Part shown: piece after piece, positions 46,918 to 55,362 of the stretch
How the letters are laid out: every line of letters begins with the position of its first letter
Numbering within the stretch: position 1 is the stretch's first letter
Origin: Planctomonas psychrotolerans
GTDB lineage: Bacteria > Actinomycetota > Actinomycetes > Actinomycetales > Microbacteriaceae
Length of the DNA stretch: 64,000 nucleotides
Direction of reading: 5' to 3'
NCBI RefSeq assembly: GCF_008642235.1
Contig: NZ_SJEV01000001.1
Span: 2,560,400 to 2,624,399 of the forward strand
Notes under the pieces: generated by a model
Seen by the model: the letters and a program-made list of their open reading frames with translations, nothing else
The model's database searches: none
Told to the model about the DNA's origin: nothing
Program-made: the position numbers and the translations under genes

Positions 46918-48246
46918 GTGGACGTTGTGCTCTATCTGCTCGGTATCGTCGCGGTCCTGATCGGGCTCGCGCTGAGCATCGGCTTGCACGAGATCGGGCA
47001 CCTGGTGCCGGCGAAGCTGTTCGGGGTGAAGGTGACCCAGTACATGATCGGCTTCGGTCCGACGTTGTGGTCGCGGCGGCGCGGTGAGACCGAATACGGC
47101 GTCAAGGCCATCCCGCTGGGTGGCTACATCTCGATGATCGGAATGTTCCCGCCGGCCCGAGCCGGCGGTGCGATGCGCGAGGCCAGCACAGGGTTCTTCT
47201 CCTCACTCGCGCAGGATGCCCGGGTGGCGAGCGCCGACAGCATCGGCTCCGGGGAACGCGACCGCGCGTTCTACCGTCTGCCCGTCTACAAACGCATCAT
47301 CATCATGCTCGGCGGGCCGTTCATGAACCTGCTGATCGCCATCGTGTTGTTCGCCATCCTGCTCATGGGATTCGGCGCCGCCCAGTTCACCACCACGCTC
47401 GCGAGCGTCAGCCAGTGCGTTCTCCCGGCCACGAGCGATCGTCAGGTCTGCGAACCCGGTGACCCTCAGTCGCCGGGGGCCGCGGCGGGCCTCCTCCCCG
47501 GGGACCGGATCGTCGCCATCGACGGCGAGCCCATCACCGAGTGGGACGAGATCGCGGGCGTCATCCGGGACGCGCCCGACGACGTCCTCGTCTTCGAGGT
47601 GGAACGCGACGGCGTCACCCAGTCCCTGCCGGTCACGCCGCTGCTCTCCGAGCGCTACGTGATCGACGACGTCGGGCAGATCGTCGAGGATGCGTCGGGG
47701 GAGCCGGTGACCCGGAACGTGGGCTTCATCGGCATCGGTCCCACCCAGACCGTGGTGCAGCAGCCCGCGTCGGCCGTGCTTCCGCACATCTGGGAGAACA
47801 TCACCCGGGTGGGCGGCATCATCCTCACCCTTCCGCAGCAGTTGTTCGCGGTGGCGCAGTCGACGTTCGGCGGCGAGGAGCGCGACCCGAACGGGCTCAT
47901 CAGCGTGGTGGGTGTGGGCCGGGTCGCCGGGGAGATCGCGAGCCTCGATCAGGTGCCGCTCGACGCCAAGGTGTCCGGCCTGATCGGTGTCCTCGGCTCG
48001 CTCAACGTGGCGCTGTTCGTCTTCAACCTGATCCCGCTCATGCCGCTCGACGGCGGTCACGTCGCCGGTGCCCTGTGGGAGGGCCTCAAGCGCACCGTCG
48101 CCCGTCTCTTCGGCCGCCGGGACCCGGGACCGGTGGACACCGCGAAGCTCATGCCGGTCACGTTCGCCGTGGTGATCCTGCTGGGCGGCATGAGCGCCCT
48201 GCTCATCTACTCGGACCTGGTGAATCCGATCCGCTTCTTCGGCTGA
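46918..48246 (+). CDS. rseP: Site-2 zinc metalloprotease RseP/Rip1-like
   Basis: Intramembrane protease that cleaves membrane-bound regulators such as anti-sigma factors. 442 residues from GTG 46918. The zinc site HEIGH is at residues 24-28 in the first helix, the conserved third ligand region NLIPLMPLDGGH is near the C-terminus, and a single PDZ domain lies around 185-260 (SPGAAAGLLPGDRIVAIDG). The frame stays open upstream to 46810, but that part is not conserved. Its neighbours dxr and ispG are the usual ones in Actinobacteria. In mycobacteria the orthologue Rip1 controls several sigma factors. Confidence 0.93.
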   Translation: MDVVLYLLGIVAVLIGLALSIGLHEIGHLVPAKLFGVKVTQYMIGFGPTLWSRRRGETEYGVKAIPLGGYISMIGMFPPARAGGAMREASTGFFSSLAQDARVASADSIGSGERDRAFYRLPVYKRIIIMLGGPFMNLLIAIVLFAILLMGFGAAQFTTTLASVSQCVLPATSDRQVCEPGDPQSPGAAAGLLPGDRIVAIDGEPITEWDEIAGVIRDAPDDVLVFEVERDGVTQSLPVTPLLSERYVIDDVGQIVEDASGEPVTRNVGFIGIGPTQTVVQQPASAVLPHIWENITRVGGIILTLPQQLFAVAQSTFGGEERDPNGLISVVGVGRVAGEIASLDQVPLDAKVSGLIGVLGSLNVALFVFNLIPLMPLDGGHVAGALWEGLKRTVARLFGRRDPGPVDTAKLMPVTFAVVILLGGMSALLIYSDLVNPIRFFG

Positions 48247-48278
48247 CGCCTGCTCAGCGGAAGGAACAGCGCGAAGGG

Positions 48279-49067
48279 TCAGACGAGGGACAGCACGAAG
48301 GAGAGGACGAAGCCGGCGGCGGTGCTGAGCGCGACCGCGGGCCCGCCGTGTTCGTACGCCTCCGGCATCAACGTGTCCGCAAGCGAAGCGATTACGGCGC
48401 CCGCCGCGAAGGCCAGCGGAAGAGAGATCATCTCGGGGTCGCTGCCAGCGAGGGGCCCGGCGCCGAGGAACACGGCCGCGACGAGGAGCACACCGCAGGC
48501 GGTCCACAGCCCGAGCACCGATGCCGTGGAGCGACCCTGGCTGCGCATCGACGCGGCGCCCACCAACGACTCGGGCAGGTTCGAGACGAAGATCGCCGCG
48601 AGGAGGGCGATACCGCCCGAGCCCTCCTGCAGGGAGATGCCGAGGGCCAGGTTCTCCGGAACGCCGTCGAGGGTGACTGCGGCGAGAAGCGCCATCCCCG
48701 CCGCACCGCGCATGGAGGCGGAAGTGGGCGCCTTCTCCTCGGCGGCGGCATCCGTGTCGAGCTTCGCGCTGCCCTCCACGCGGTCTGCGGGTTTCCCGCT
48801 CCCCGGTTGTGCGTAGCGGTCGAGAAGCGCGCTCAACACGGTGAAGACCACCGCGCCCGCCATCAGCCCGAGTGCCGCGCGCACCATGCCGCCCTGCTCG
48901 TACGCATCCTCGAACAGCTCGAACGTGAGCGCGGTGATCAGCGAGCCCGCCGCGAATGACAGCAGAATCGCGAGAACGCGCTTCGGCAGCTGGAATCGCA
49001 CGCCGATGCCGGCGCCGATGATCAGGGCACTCGACGCCAGCACGCCGAAGAGGAGGGTTGTCGTCAC
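48279..49067 (-). CDS. ZIP-family metal transporter
   Basis: 262 residues with about eight transmembrane segments and a hydrophilic cytoplasmic loop (about 88-122) after helix 3. The ZIP metal-site helices are visible as LDGVPENLALGISL and SNLPESLVGA. The loop is not His-rich, so the metal specificity is unclear; zinc or manganese are likely. The GTG start at 49067 is 147 bases from the divergent ispG start. A CATACT six bases before the GTG could be a weak -10 of a leaderless promoter. Confidence 0.85.
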   Translation of the reverse strand: MTTTLLFGVLASSALIIGAGIGVRFQLPKRVLAILLSFAAGSLITALTFELFEDAYEQGGMVRAALGLMAGAVVFTVLSALLDRYAQPGSGKPADRVEGSAKLDTDAAAEEKAPTSASMRGAAGMALLAAVTLDGVPENLALGISLQEGSGGIALLAAIFVSNLPESLVGAASMRSQGRSTASVLGLWTACGVLLVAAVFLGAGPLAGSDPEMISLPLAFAAGAVIASLADTLMPEAYEHGGPAVALSTAAGFVLSFVLSLV

Positions 49068-49202
49068 GCGACAAGTATGGGATCACGCAGCCTCCCGCAA
49101 CAGGGGTCGGCGCGGGCCTGTTCCAGTTGCTCCCTCCCCGAGCGGAACTCCATCCTCGAAAGGATCTCTTTCGTCGAGAGGAGAGCGTGCAGATTCGACA
49201 CG

Positions 49203-49208
49203 TAAGCT
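49203..49208 (+). promoter_or_regulatory. -10 hexamer TAAGCT of a leaderless promoter for ispG
   Basis: TAAGCT, then six bases, then GTG 49215. Same geometry as at 16.7, 17.8, 41.2, 46.9 and 55.3 kb. Confidence 0.55.
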
Positions 49209-49214
49209 GTTCGG

Positions 49215-50363
49215 GTGCCAGCAGTGAATATTGGAATGCCCAAGGTGCCCGAGGTCTTGGCCCCGCGGCGGAAGACCCGACAGATCAACGTGGGCAAGGT
49301 CAAGGTGGGCGGCAACGCCCAGGTGAGCGTGCAGTCGATGACGACCACGCAGACCACCAACATCAACGCGACGCTGCAGCAGATCGCCGAGCTCACCGCC
49401 ACCGGATGCGACATCGTACGCGTCGCGGTGCCGCACCAGGACGACGCCGATGTGCTCAAGATCATCGCGGCGAAGAGCCAGATCCCGGTGATCGCCGACA
49501 TCCACTTCCAGCCTCGCTACGTGTTCACCGCCATCGACGCCGGTGTCGGTGCCGTGCGCGTGAACCCGGGCAACATCCGCAAGTTCGACGACCGCGTCGG
49601 AGAGATCGCGGCCGCCGCGAAGGCCGCGAACGTGAGCATCCGGATCGGGGTGAACGCCGGATCGCTCGACCCCCGCCTGCTCGAGAAGTACGGCAAGGCG
49701 ACGCCCGAGGCGCTCGTCGAGTCGGCCGTCTGGGAGGCCAGCCTCTTCGAGGAGCACGACTTCCACGACTTCAAGATCTCCGTCAAGCACAACGACCCCA
49801 TCGTGATGGTCAAGGCCTACCGGCTCCTCTCGGAGCGGGGCGACTGGCCGCTGCACCTCGGCGTGACCGAGGCCGGCCCCGCGTTCCAGGGCACCATCAA
49901 GTCGGCCACCGCCTTCGGCATCCTGCTCTCCGAGGGCATCGGCGACACCATCCGCGTCTCGCTTTCCGCACCACCGGCGGAGGAGGTGAAGGTGGGACTC
50001 CAGATCCTGCAGTCCCTCAACCTCCGTGAACGCAAGCTCGAGATCGTGTCTTGCCCGAGTTGCGGACGCGCGCAGGTGGACGTGTACACGCTCGCCAACG
50101 AGGTCACCGAGGGACTCAAGCACGTGACCGTTCCGCTGCGCGTCGCCGTGATGGGCTGCGTGGTCAACGGTCCGGGTGAGGCGCGCGAGGCGGAACTGGG
50201 TGTCGCGTCCGGGAATGGCCGTGGTCAGATCTTCGTTAAGGGAGAGGTCATCAAGACGGTGCCCGAGGCGGACATCGTTGCGACCCTCATCGAGGAAGCC
50301 AACCGTCTCGCGGCCGAGATGCCGTCGAGTGCGGTGGGCACACCAGAGGTCGTGACGGCGTAA
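49215..50363 (+). CDS. ispG: 4-hydroxy-3-methylbut-2-enyl diphosphate synthase
   Basis: [4Fe-4S] enzyme of the MEP pathway. 382 residues. An N-terminal barrel domain ([20 protein letters not shown]) is followed by the cluster-binding domain with Cys280 and Cys283 ([12 protein letters not shown]), Cys315 and a glutamate in [13 protein letters not shown]. All three cysteines are present, as in the short bacterial form. The leaderless GTG start fixes the N-terminus MPAVNIGMP. Confidence 0.96.
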   Translation: MPAVNIGMPKVPEVLAPRRKTRQINVGKVKVGGNAQVSVQSMTTTQTTNINATLQQIAELTATGCDIVRVAVPHQDDADVLKIIAAKSQIPVIADIHFQPRYVFTAIDAGVGAVRVNPGNIRKFDDRVGEIAAAAKAANVSIRIGVNAGSLDPRLLEKYGKATPEALVESAVWEASLFEEHDFHDFKISVKHNDPIVMVKAYRLLSERGDWPLHLGVTEAGPAFQGTIKSATAFGILLSEGIGDTIRVSLSAPPAEEVKVGLQILQSLNLRERKLEIVSCPSCGRAQVDVYTLANEVTEGLKHVTVPLRVAVMGCVVNGPGEAREAELGVASGNGRGQIFVKGEVIKTVPEADIVATLIEEANRLAAEMPSSAVGTPEVVTA

Positions 50364-50484
50364 CCTGTCCCACGGCGGTCGTTCGTCCCGATTTCGACCC
50401 CGTTCTCGCCGGACTGGATGGCACACCACCCACCACGGCCGCCTGCTCGGGCGGCACGCGCGCGAGCGCACCACCAAACGAAGG

Positions 50485-51513
50485 ATGCTTGTGAACGGTA
50501 ATGCCAGTTTCCGGCATCGGAACGTGTCGCTGTTGTCGGTTTCGGCAGTGCTCGCCCCCGAGGTCGTCTCTTCCATCCACATCGACGAGCTACTGGCGCC
50601 GACACTCACGAAGCTCCGCCTCCCCATGGGACTGCTGCAGCGGGTCGCCGGCGTGCACGAGCGACGCAACTGGAACGACGAGCTGACGTTCGACGACGCG
50701 GCCACCCAGGCCGGGCGCGACGCCCTCGCGGTGTCGGGAGTCGACCCGGCGGAGGTCGGACTTCTCATCAACACGTCGGTCACCCGCACGCACCTCGAGC
50801 CCTCGGTCGCCGTGCGCATCCACCACGGACTGGGCCTGCCGTCGTCCGCCCTCAACTTCGACATCGCGAACGCCTGCCTCGGCTTCGTCAACGGCATGAC
50901 GCTCGCCGCGCAGCTGATCGACTCCGGACAGATCAAGTACGCCGTCATCGTCGACGGTGAGGACGCCGGTGACGTGCGGCACAACACCGTGCAGCGCCTG
51001 CTCCGTTCGGGCGTCACGCGCAAGGACTTCATGAGCGAGTTCCCGAGCCTCACCCTCGGCGCGGGTGCCGCGGCGGCCGTTCTCGGCCCGGCCGACGCCC
51101 ATCCCGAGGGTCATCAGATTCTCGGCGGCATCACCCGCGCCGCCACCCAGCACAACCGGCTCTGCTTCGGTGACGCCGACGGGATGTTCACCGACACGAA
51201 GGCGCTGCTCCGCGGCGGCATGGAACTGGTGGTCGAGGCCTGGAACGAGGCGAAGGACTCCTGGGACTGGGCGACCATGGACCGCTACATCCTGCACCAG
51301 GTGTCGGATGTGCACACGAACGCCATCGTGAAGGCGGCCAAGCTCGACAAGGACCGCGTTCCGCGCACGTATCCGATGCTCGGCAACGTGGGCCCCGCCT
51401 CCATCCCCATCACCCTCGCCGGTGAGGCCGGATCGCTGGACAAGGGCCAGCGCGTGCTCTGCATGGGCGTCGGATCGGGCCTCAACACGGCCATGACCGA
51501 GATCGTCTGGTAG
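50485..51513 (+). CDS. oleA: 3-oxoacyl-ACP synthase III-like OleA
   Basis: Thiolase-superfamily enzyme that joins two fatty acyl-CoAs head-to-head into a beta-keto acid, the first step of long-chain olefin synthesis. 342 residues. The catalytic triad is visible as Cys131 in DIANACLGFVNG, His271 in YILHQVSDVH and Asn301 in MLGNVGPASIP; the OleA-typical glutamate is Glu105 in RTHLEPSVAV. The Shine-Dalgarno AAGGA overlaps ATG 50485, so GTG 50491 may be the real start. The FabH alternative is disfavoured by Glu105 and by the oleBC and oleD genes that follow 4 bases downstream. Confidence 0.92.
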   Translation: MLVNGNASFRHRNVSLLSVSAVLAPEVVSSIHIDELLAPTLTKLRLPMGLLQRVAGVHERRNWNDELTFDDAATQAGRDALAVSGVDPAEVGLLINTSVTRTHLEPSVAVRIHHGLGLPSSALNFDIANACLGFVNGMTLAAQLIDSGQIKYAVIVDGEDAGDVRHNTVQRLLRSGVTRKDFMSEFPSLTLGAGAAAAVLGPADAHPEGHQILGGITRAATQHNRLCFGDADGMFTDTKALLRGGMELVVEAWNEAKDSWDWATMDRYILHQVSDVHTNAIVKAAKLDKDRVPRTYPMLGNVGPASIPITLAGEAGSLDKGQRVLCMGVGSGLNTAMTEIVW

Positions 51514-51517
51514 CTCG

Positions 51518-54325
51518 GTGAGTTCCGACGGCGTCGCCGCCCGCGCGGAGGCGAGCCTGCCGCCGCATCCGCTGCCCGGCCTCGACCCGGCCTTCTCCCG
51601 TGTTGTGCACGTGCCCGTGGGCACCGGCACCGAGGGGGACGGCATCGGCGTCGGTGCTGGTGCCGGTGCCCGGAACGGTGCTTCCGGCGCAGGTGGCGCT
51701 GCGAGCGCCTCCGGTGTGTCGCACGGCTGGCACGTCCTCGACAACGGTGCGGCACTCGCGGCACGGGGGATCCAGCCCCGCGGCACCATCCTGTGCGTGC
51801 ACGGCAATCCCACCTGGTCGTACCTCTGGCGGGAGCTCGTCAGCGCCGCTGCCGAGCGCGCCGAGCGAGATCCGGCGAACGCGTGGCGCGTGGTCGCCGT
51901 CGACCAGCTCGACATGGGCTTCTCCGAACGCACCGGAACCGTACGGCCGCTCGCGACCCGCATCGCCGACCTCTCCGCCCTCACCCGCGAGTTGGGGATC
52001 GAGGATGGACCCGTCGTCACGCTCGGCCACGACTGGGGCGGCGTCGTGTCCCTCGGCTGGGCGGTGCAGCACCGTGAGTCGCTCGCCGCGGTGATGCTGC
52101 TCAACACCGCGGTGCACCAGCCGGAACACCTGGCCATTCCCGCCCCGCTGCGTCTCGCCCTCCGCCGCTCCCTGCTCGAACGCAGCACCGTGGCGACCCC
52201 GGCATTCCTCGAGACGACCCTCGCCCTCGCGCATCCGCGGCTCGACCCCGCGGTACGGGACGCGTTCCGCGCACCGTATCGGGGCGCCGCCCGCCGCGCG
52301 GGGATCGGCGGGTTCGTCGCCGACATCCCCGTCTCACCCGAGCACCGCAGCTTCGCCGCGCTCGACGCGGTGGCGGAGGGCATCCGCTCGTTGCACGTGC
52401 CCGCCGTTATGCTCTGGGGTCCGCGCGACCCCGTGTTCGGCGACCAGTACCTCGCCGACCTGATCACGCGCCTGCCGCAGGCCGACGTGCACCGCTTCGA
52501 GGGCACCGGGCACCTCATCGCCGAGGACGTGAATTACGCGCCGGTGCTGCTCGACTGGCTCGCCTCGAAGGTGCCAGCCGGAGCGGGTGACCCGGATGCG
52601 TCGGTCGGCCCGGCGGCTTCGCCCGACCGAGACGCCGCCGACGCGGGATCGCGTTCCGGAGAGGTCACCGCCCCGTTCCGCCCGATGGGCGCAGTGCTCG
52701 ACGAGTTGCGCGCCAGCGATCGCACGGCTCTCGTGGAGATGGCGCCACGAGGCGCCTCGTCCGCGCCCCGCTCCGTGAGCTGGCGGCTGCTGTCGCGCCG
52801 GGTCACCGAGCTGGCGGCCGGTCTGTCCGCGAGCGGGGTGCGCCCGGGGGACCGGGTGTCGCTGCTCGTGCCGCCCGGTGCAGATCTCACGGCGGTGCTC
52901 TACGCCTGCCTGCGGATCGGCGCGGTGGTGGTCGTGGCCGACGCCGGCCTCGGTCTCGCCGGCCTCGGTCGGGCCGTGCGCGGCGCGCGCCCCGACCACC
53001 TGATCGGCATCGAGACCGCCCTGGCCGCGGCTCGCTTGCTGGGGTGGCCCGGGCAGCGATTCTCCGCCACCACACTCGCCCCGCCTGTCGCCGCGGCGCT
53101 CGGCGTGCGCGCGAGCCTGCCGCAGCTTGCGGCGCTCGGCGCGGAGTCGAGCACGCCCCTGCCCGAGGCGCCCGGCGCCGACGACACCGCCGCCATCCTC
53201 TTCACGTCGGGCTCCACGGGACCCGCGAAGGGCGTGGTCTACACCCACCGCCAGCTCGCGGCCATGCGCGATGCGCTCGCTGCGCAGTACGGCATCGGTG
53301 CAGGCACCGGACTGGTGGCCGGCTTCGCACCGTTCGCGCTCCTCGGTCCGGCGCTCGGGGCGACCAGTGTGACCCCCGACATGACCGTGACCCGACCGGG
53401 AACGCTCACCGCAACGGCCGTGGCCGCGGCCGCCGCAGCCGCGAACGCCACCGTGCTGTTCGCCTCGCCCGCCGCCCTCACCAACGTGGTCGCCACAGCC
53501 GCGTCGCTGGATGCGGCCGAACGGGGAGTGCTCGCGTCGGTGCGCACCCTGCTCTCGGCCGGTGCTCCGCTCGGCATCCCCTTGCTCGAACGGGTGGCCG
53601 AGCTGCTGCCGAACGCCACCGTGTCCACTCCGTACGGCATGACCGAGGGCCTGCTGCTCACCGACATCTCGCTCGACGAGATCCGCTCGGCGGCCCGGCA
53701 GCCGGACGAGGGCGTCTGCGTCGGCGCGCCGGCCGCATCCGTGCGCCTGCGGGTCAGCCCCCTCGATGAGCTCGGCGAGGCAGTGGGGAGCCTGACGGAC
53801 GAGCCCGGTGTGACCGGGGAGATCGTGGCATCCGCCCCGCACATCAAGGAACGCTACGACCGGCTGTGGATCACCGACACGGCGAGCAAGCGCGACAGTG
53901 CGCCGGAGCGGCGCTGGCATCGCACCGGGGATGTCGGCCACTTCGATGCGGCCGGTCGACTGTGGGTCGAGGGCAGGTTGCCGCATGTGCTCGTCACCGC
54001 CGACGGCCCTCTCACTCCCGTCGGGCCGGAGCAGCGCATCGAGACCCTCCCGGCCGTGGCCCGTGCCGCCCTGGTCGGTGTGGGTCCTCGGGGCACGCAG
54101 CAGGCTGTTGCCGTGATCGAGACGCGGGATGCCGCGCGTCGGGTCGTTCTTGCGCCGGCGGAGCTGACTGCGGAGATCCGGCACGTGACCGGCATCGACG
54201 TGGCCGCGGCGCTCGTCGTACGCGTGCTGCCCACCGACATCCGGCACAACTCGAAAATCGACCGCGCCGCACTCTCGCGGTGGGCAGCGGGCATCCTCGC
54301 GGGCGGGCCGGTGCGCGAACCGTGA
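51518..54325 (+). CDS. oleBC: OleBC fusion: beta-lactone decarboxylase plus beta-lactone synthetase
   Basis: 935 residues with two enzymes in one chain. Residues about 70-370 are an alpha/beta hydrolase of the haloalkane-dehalogenase type: HGNPTWSYLW (oxyanion part), nucleophile Asp172 in LGHDWGGVVSLG, and the His in GTGHLIAED. This is OleB, which converts a beta-lactone to a cis-olefin and CO2. After a linker, residues 395-935 are an AMP-dependent ligase-like domain with ILFTSGSTGPAKGVVY, STPYGMTEG, RTGDVGH and a terminal Lys in NSKIDRAAL. This is OleC, which closes the beta-lactone. The N-terminal 65 residues are low-complexity. Its TGA overlaps the oleD GTG. Such fusions are known in Actinobacteria. 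Confidence 0.92.
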   Translation: MSSDGVAARAEASLPPHPLPGLDPAFSRVVHVPVGTGTEGDGIGVGAGAGARNGASGAGGAASASGVSHGWHVLDNGAALAARGIQPRGTILCVHGNPTWSYLWRELVSAAAERAERDPANAWRVVAVDQLDMGFSERTGTVRPLATRIADLSALTRELGIEDGPVVTLGHDWGGVVSLGWAVQHRESLAAVMLLNTAVHQPEHLAIPAPLRLALRRSLLERSTVATPAFLETTLALAHPRLDPAVRDAFRAPYRGAARRAGIGGFVADIPVSPEHRSFAALDAVAEGIRSLHVPAVMLWGPRDPVFGDQYLADLITRLPQADVHRFEGTGHLIAEDVNYAPVLLDWLASKVPAGAGDPDASVGPAASPDRDAADAGSRSGEVTAPFRPMGAVLDELRASDRTALVEMAPRGASSAPRSVSWRLLSRRVTELAAGLSASGVRPGDRVSLLVPPGADLTAVLYACLRIGAVVVVADAGLGLAGLGRAVRGARPDHLIGIETALAAARLLGWPGQRFSATTLAPPVAAALGVRASLPQLAALGAESSTPLPEAPGADDTAAILFTSGSTGPAKGVVYTHRQLAAMRDALAAQYGIGAGTGLVAGFAPFALLGPALGATSVTPDMTVTRPGTLTATAVAAAAAAANATVLFASPAALTNVVATAASLDAAERGVLASVRTLLSAGAPLGIPLLERVAELLPNATVSTPYGMTEGLLLTDISLDEIRSAARQPDEGVCVGAPAASVRLRVSPLDELGEAVGSLTDEPGVTGEIVASAPHIKERYDRLWITDTASKRDSAPERRWHRTGDVGHFDAAGRLWVEGRLPHVLVTADGPLTPVGPEQRIETLPAVARAALVGVGPRGTQQAVAVIETRDAARRVVLAPAELTAEIRHVTGIDVAAALVVRVLPTDIRHNSKIDRAALSRWAAGILAGGPVREP

Positions 54326-55290
54326 GGGTGCTCGTCACCGGCGCGAGCGGCATGCTCGGGGCGGGCGTTGCCGTCGCACTCGCCGCGCGCGGCGACGACG
54401 TGCGCACCTTCCAGCGTGGTGCACCGTCGGTTTCGGGTGTCGACGACATGCGCGGCAGCCTCACCGACGCCGCGGCCGTCGCACGCGCCGTCGCCGGTGC
54501 GGATGCGGTGGTGCACCTCGCGGCGAAGGTGTCGCTCGCGGGGGACCGGGCCGACTTCGAGGCGGTGAACGTGGACGGCACCCGCACCCTGCTCGACGCC
54601 GCCCGGGCCGCCGGTGCCCGCCGCTTCGTGTACACGTCGTCGCCGTCGGTGGCTCACGCCGGTGTGTCCATCGTGGGGGACGACGCCCTTCCCGCCGACC
54701 CGGACCGTGCCCGCGGCGACTATGCGCGCACCAAGGCGCGCGCGGAGCTCGCCGCGCTCGAGGCCGACGCGCCGGGTTTCGCGACGGTGGCGGTACGTCC
54801 GCACCTGGTGTGGGGACCGGGCGACACCCAGCTCATCGGGCGCATCGTCGAGCGGGCTCGGGCCGGACGGCTGCCGCTCCTCGGACGCGGCGCCGCTCTG
54901 CTCGACACCACATACATCGACAACGCTGTGGATGCTCACGTCGCCGCGCTCGATCGTGCCGATGATGTGCACGGCCGGTCGTACGTGGTGACCAACGGGC
55001 AGCCGCGCACCGTGGCCGAGTTGATGGCCGCCATCTGCGGAGCCGCCGGGGTGGCCGCGCCGCGCTGGCGGGTACCCGCATCGGTCGCTCGCGCCGCCGG
55101 CGGGGTCGTCGAAGCGGTCTGGGCCGTCGCGCCCGGGGAGGACGAGCCGCCGATGACCCGGTTCCTCGCGGAGCAGCTCTCCACCTCGCACTGGTACGAC
55201 CAGCGCCGAACCCGTGCGGAACTGCACTGGACGCCCGCGGTGGGCCTCGACGAGGGCTTCGAGCGCCTCGCCGCCTCCTACCGCGCCTGA
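54322..55290 (+). CDS. oleD: OleD, NADPH-dependent 2-alkyl-3-oxoalkanoate reductase
   Basis: Short-chain dehydrogenase of the 3-beta-HSD/epimerase type; 322 residues. It reduces the OleA product to the beta-hydroxy acid used by OleC. The Rossmann motif is VLVTGASGMLGAGVA, and the catalytic Tyr and Lys are in GDYARTKARAE with an upstream Ser in YTSSPSVAHAG. The GTG start overlaps the oleBC stop (GTGA), completing a tight A-BC-D operon. Without the neighbours it would only be called an NAD-dependent epimerase/dehydratase. Confidence 0.9.
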   Translation: MRVLVTGASGMLGAGVAVALAARGDDVRTFQRGAPSVSGVDDMRGSLTDAAAVARAVAGADAVVHLAAKVSLAGDRADFEAVNVDGTRTLLDAARAAGARRFVYTSSPSVAHAGVSIVGDDALPADPDRARGDYARTKARAELAALEADAPGFATVAVRPHLVWGPGDTQLIGRIVERARAGRLPLLGRGAALLDTTYIDNAVDAHVAALDRADDVHGRSYVVTNGQPRTVAELMAAICGAAGVAAPRWRVPASVARAAGGVVEAVWAVAPGEDEPPMTRFLAEQLSTSHWYDQRRTRAELHWTPAVGLDEGFERLAASYRA

Positions 55291-55349
55291 TCCGGAGGGC
55301 GGGACCCGTGCGCGCGACCGGGCGCGCGATCCGCGTCGACCATCGCACC

Positions 55350-55355
55350 TAACAT
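55350..55355 (+). promoter_or_regulatory. -10 hexamer TAACAT of a leaderless promoter for proS
   Basis: TAACAT, then seven bases, then GTG 55363. The 72-bp gap to oleD has no Shine-Dalgarno near the GTG, which supports a leaderless start. Confidence 0.55.
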
Positions 55356-55362
55356 AGACAGC

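Noticed and set aside
51518-54325. OleBC fusion as a sequencing or assembly artefact
   Set aside because: The linker is in frame with normal codon use, and OleB-OleC fusions are known in Actinobacteria.
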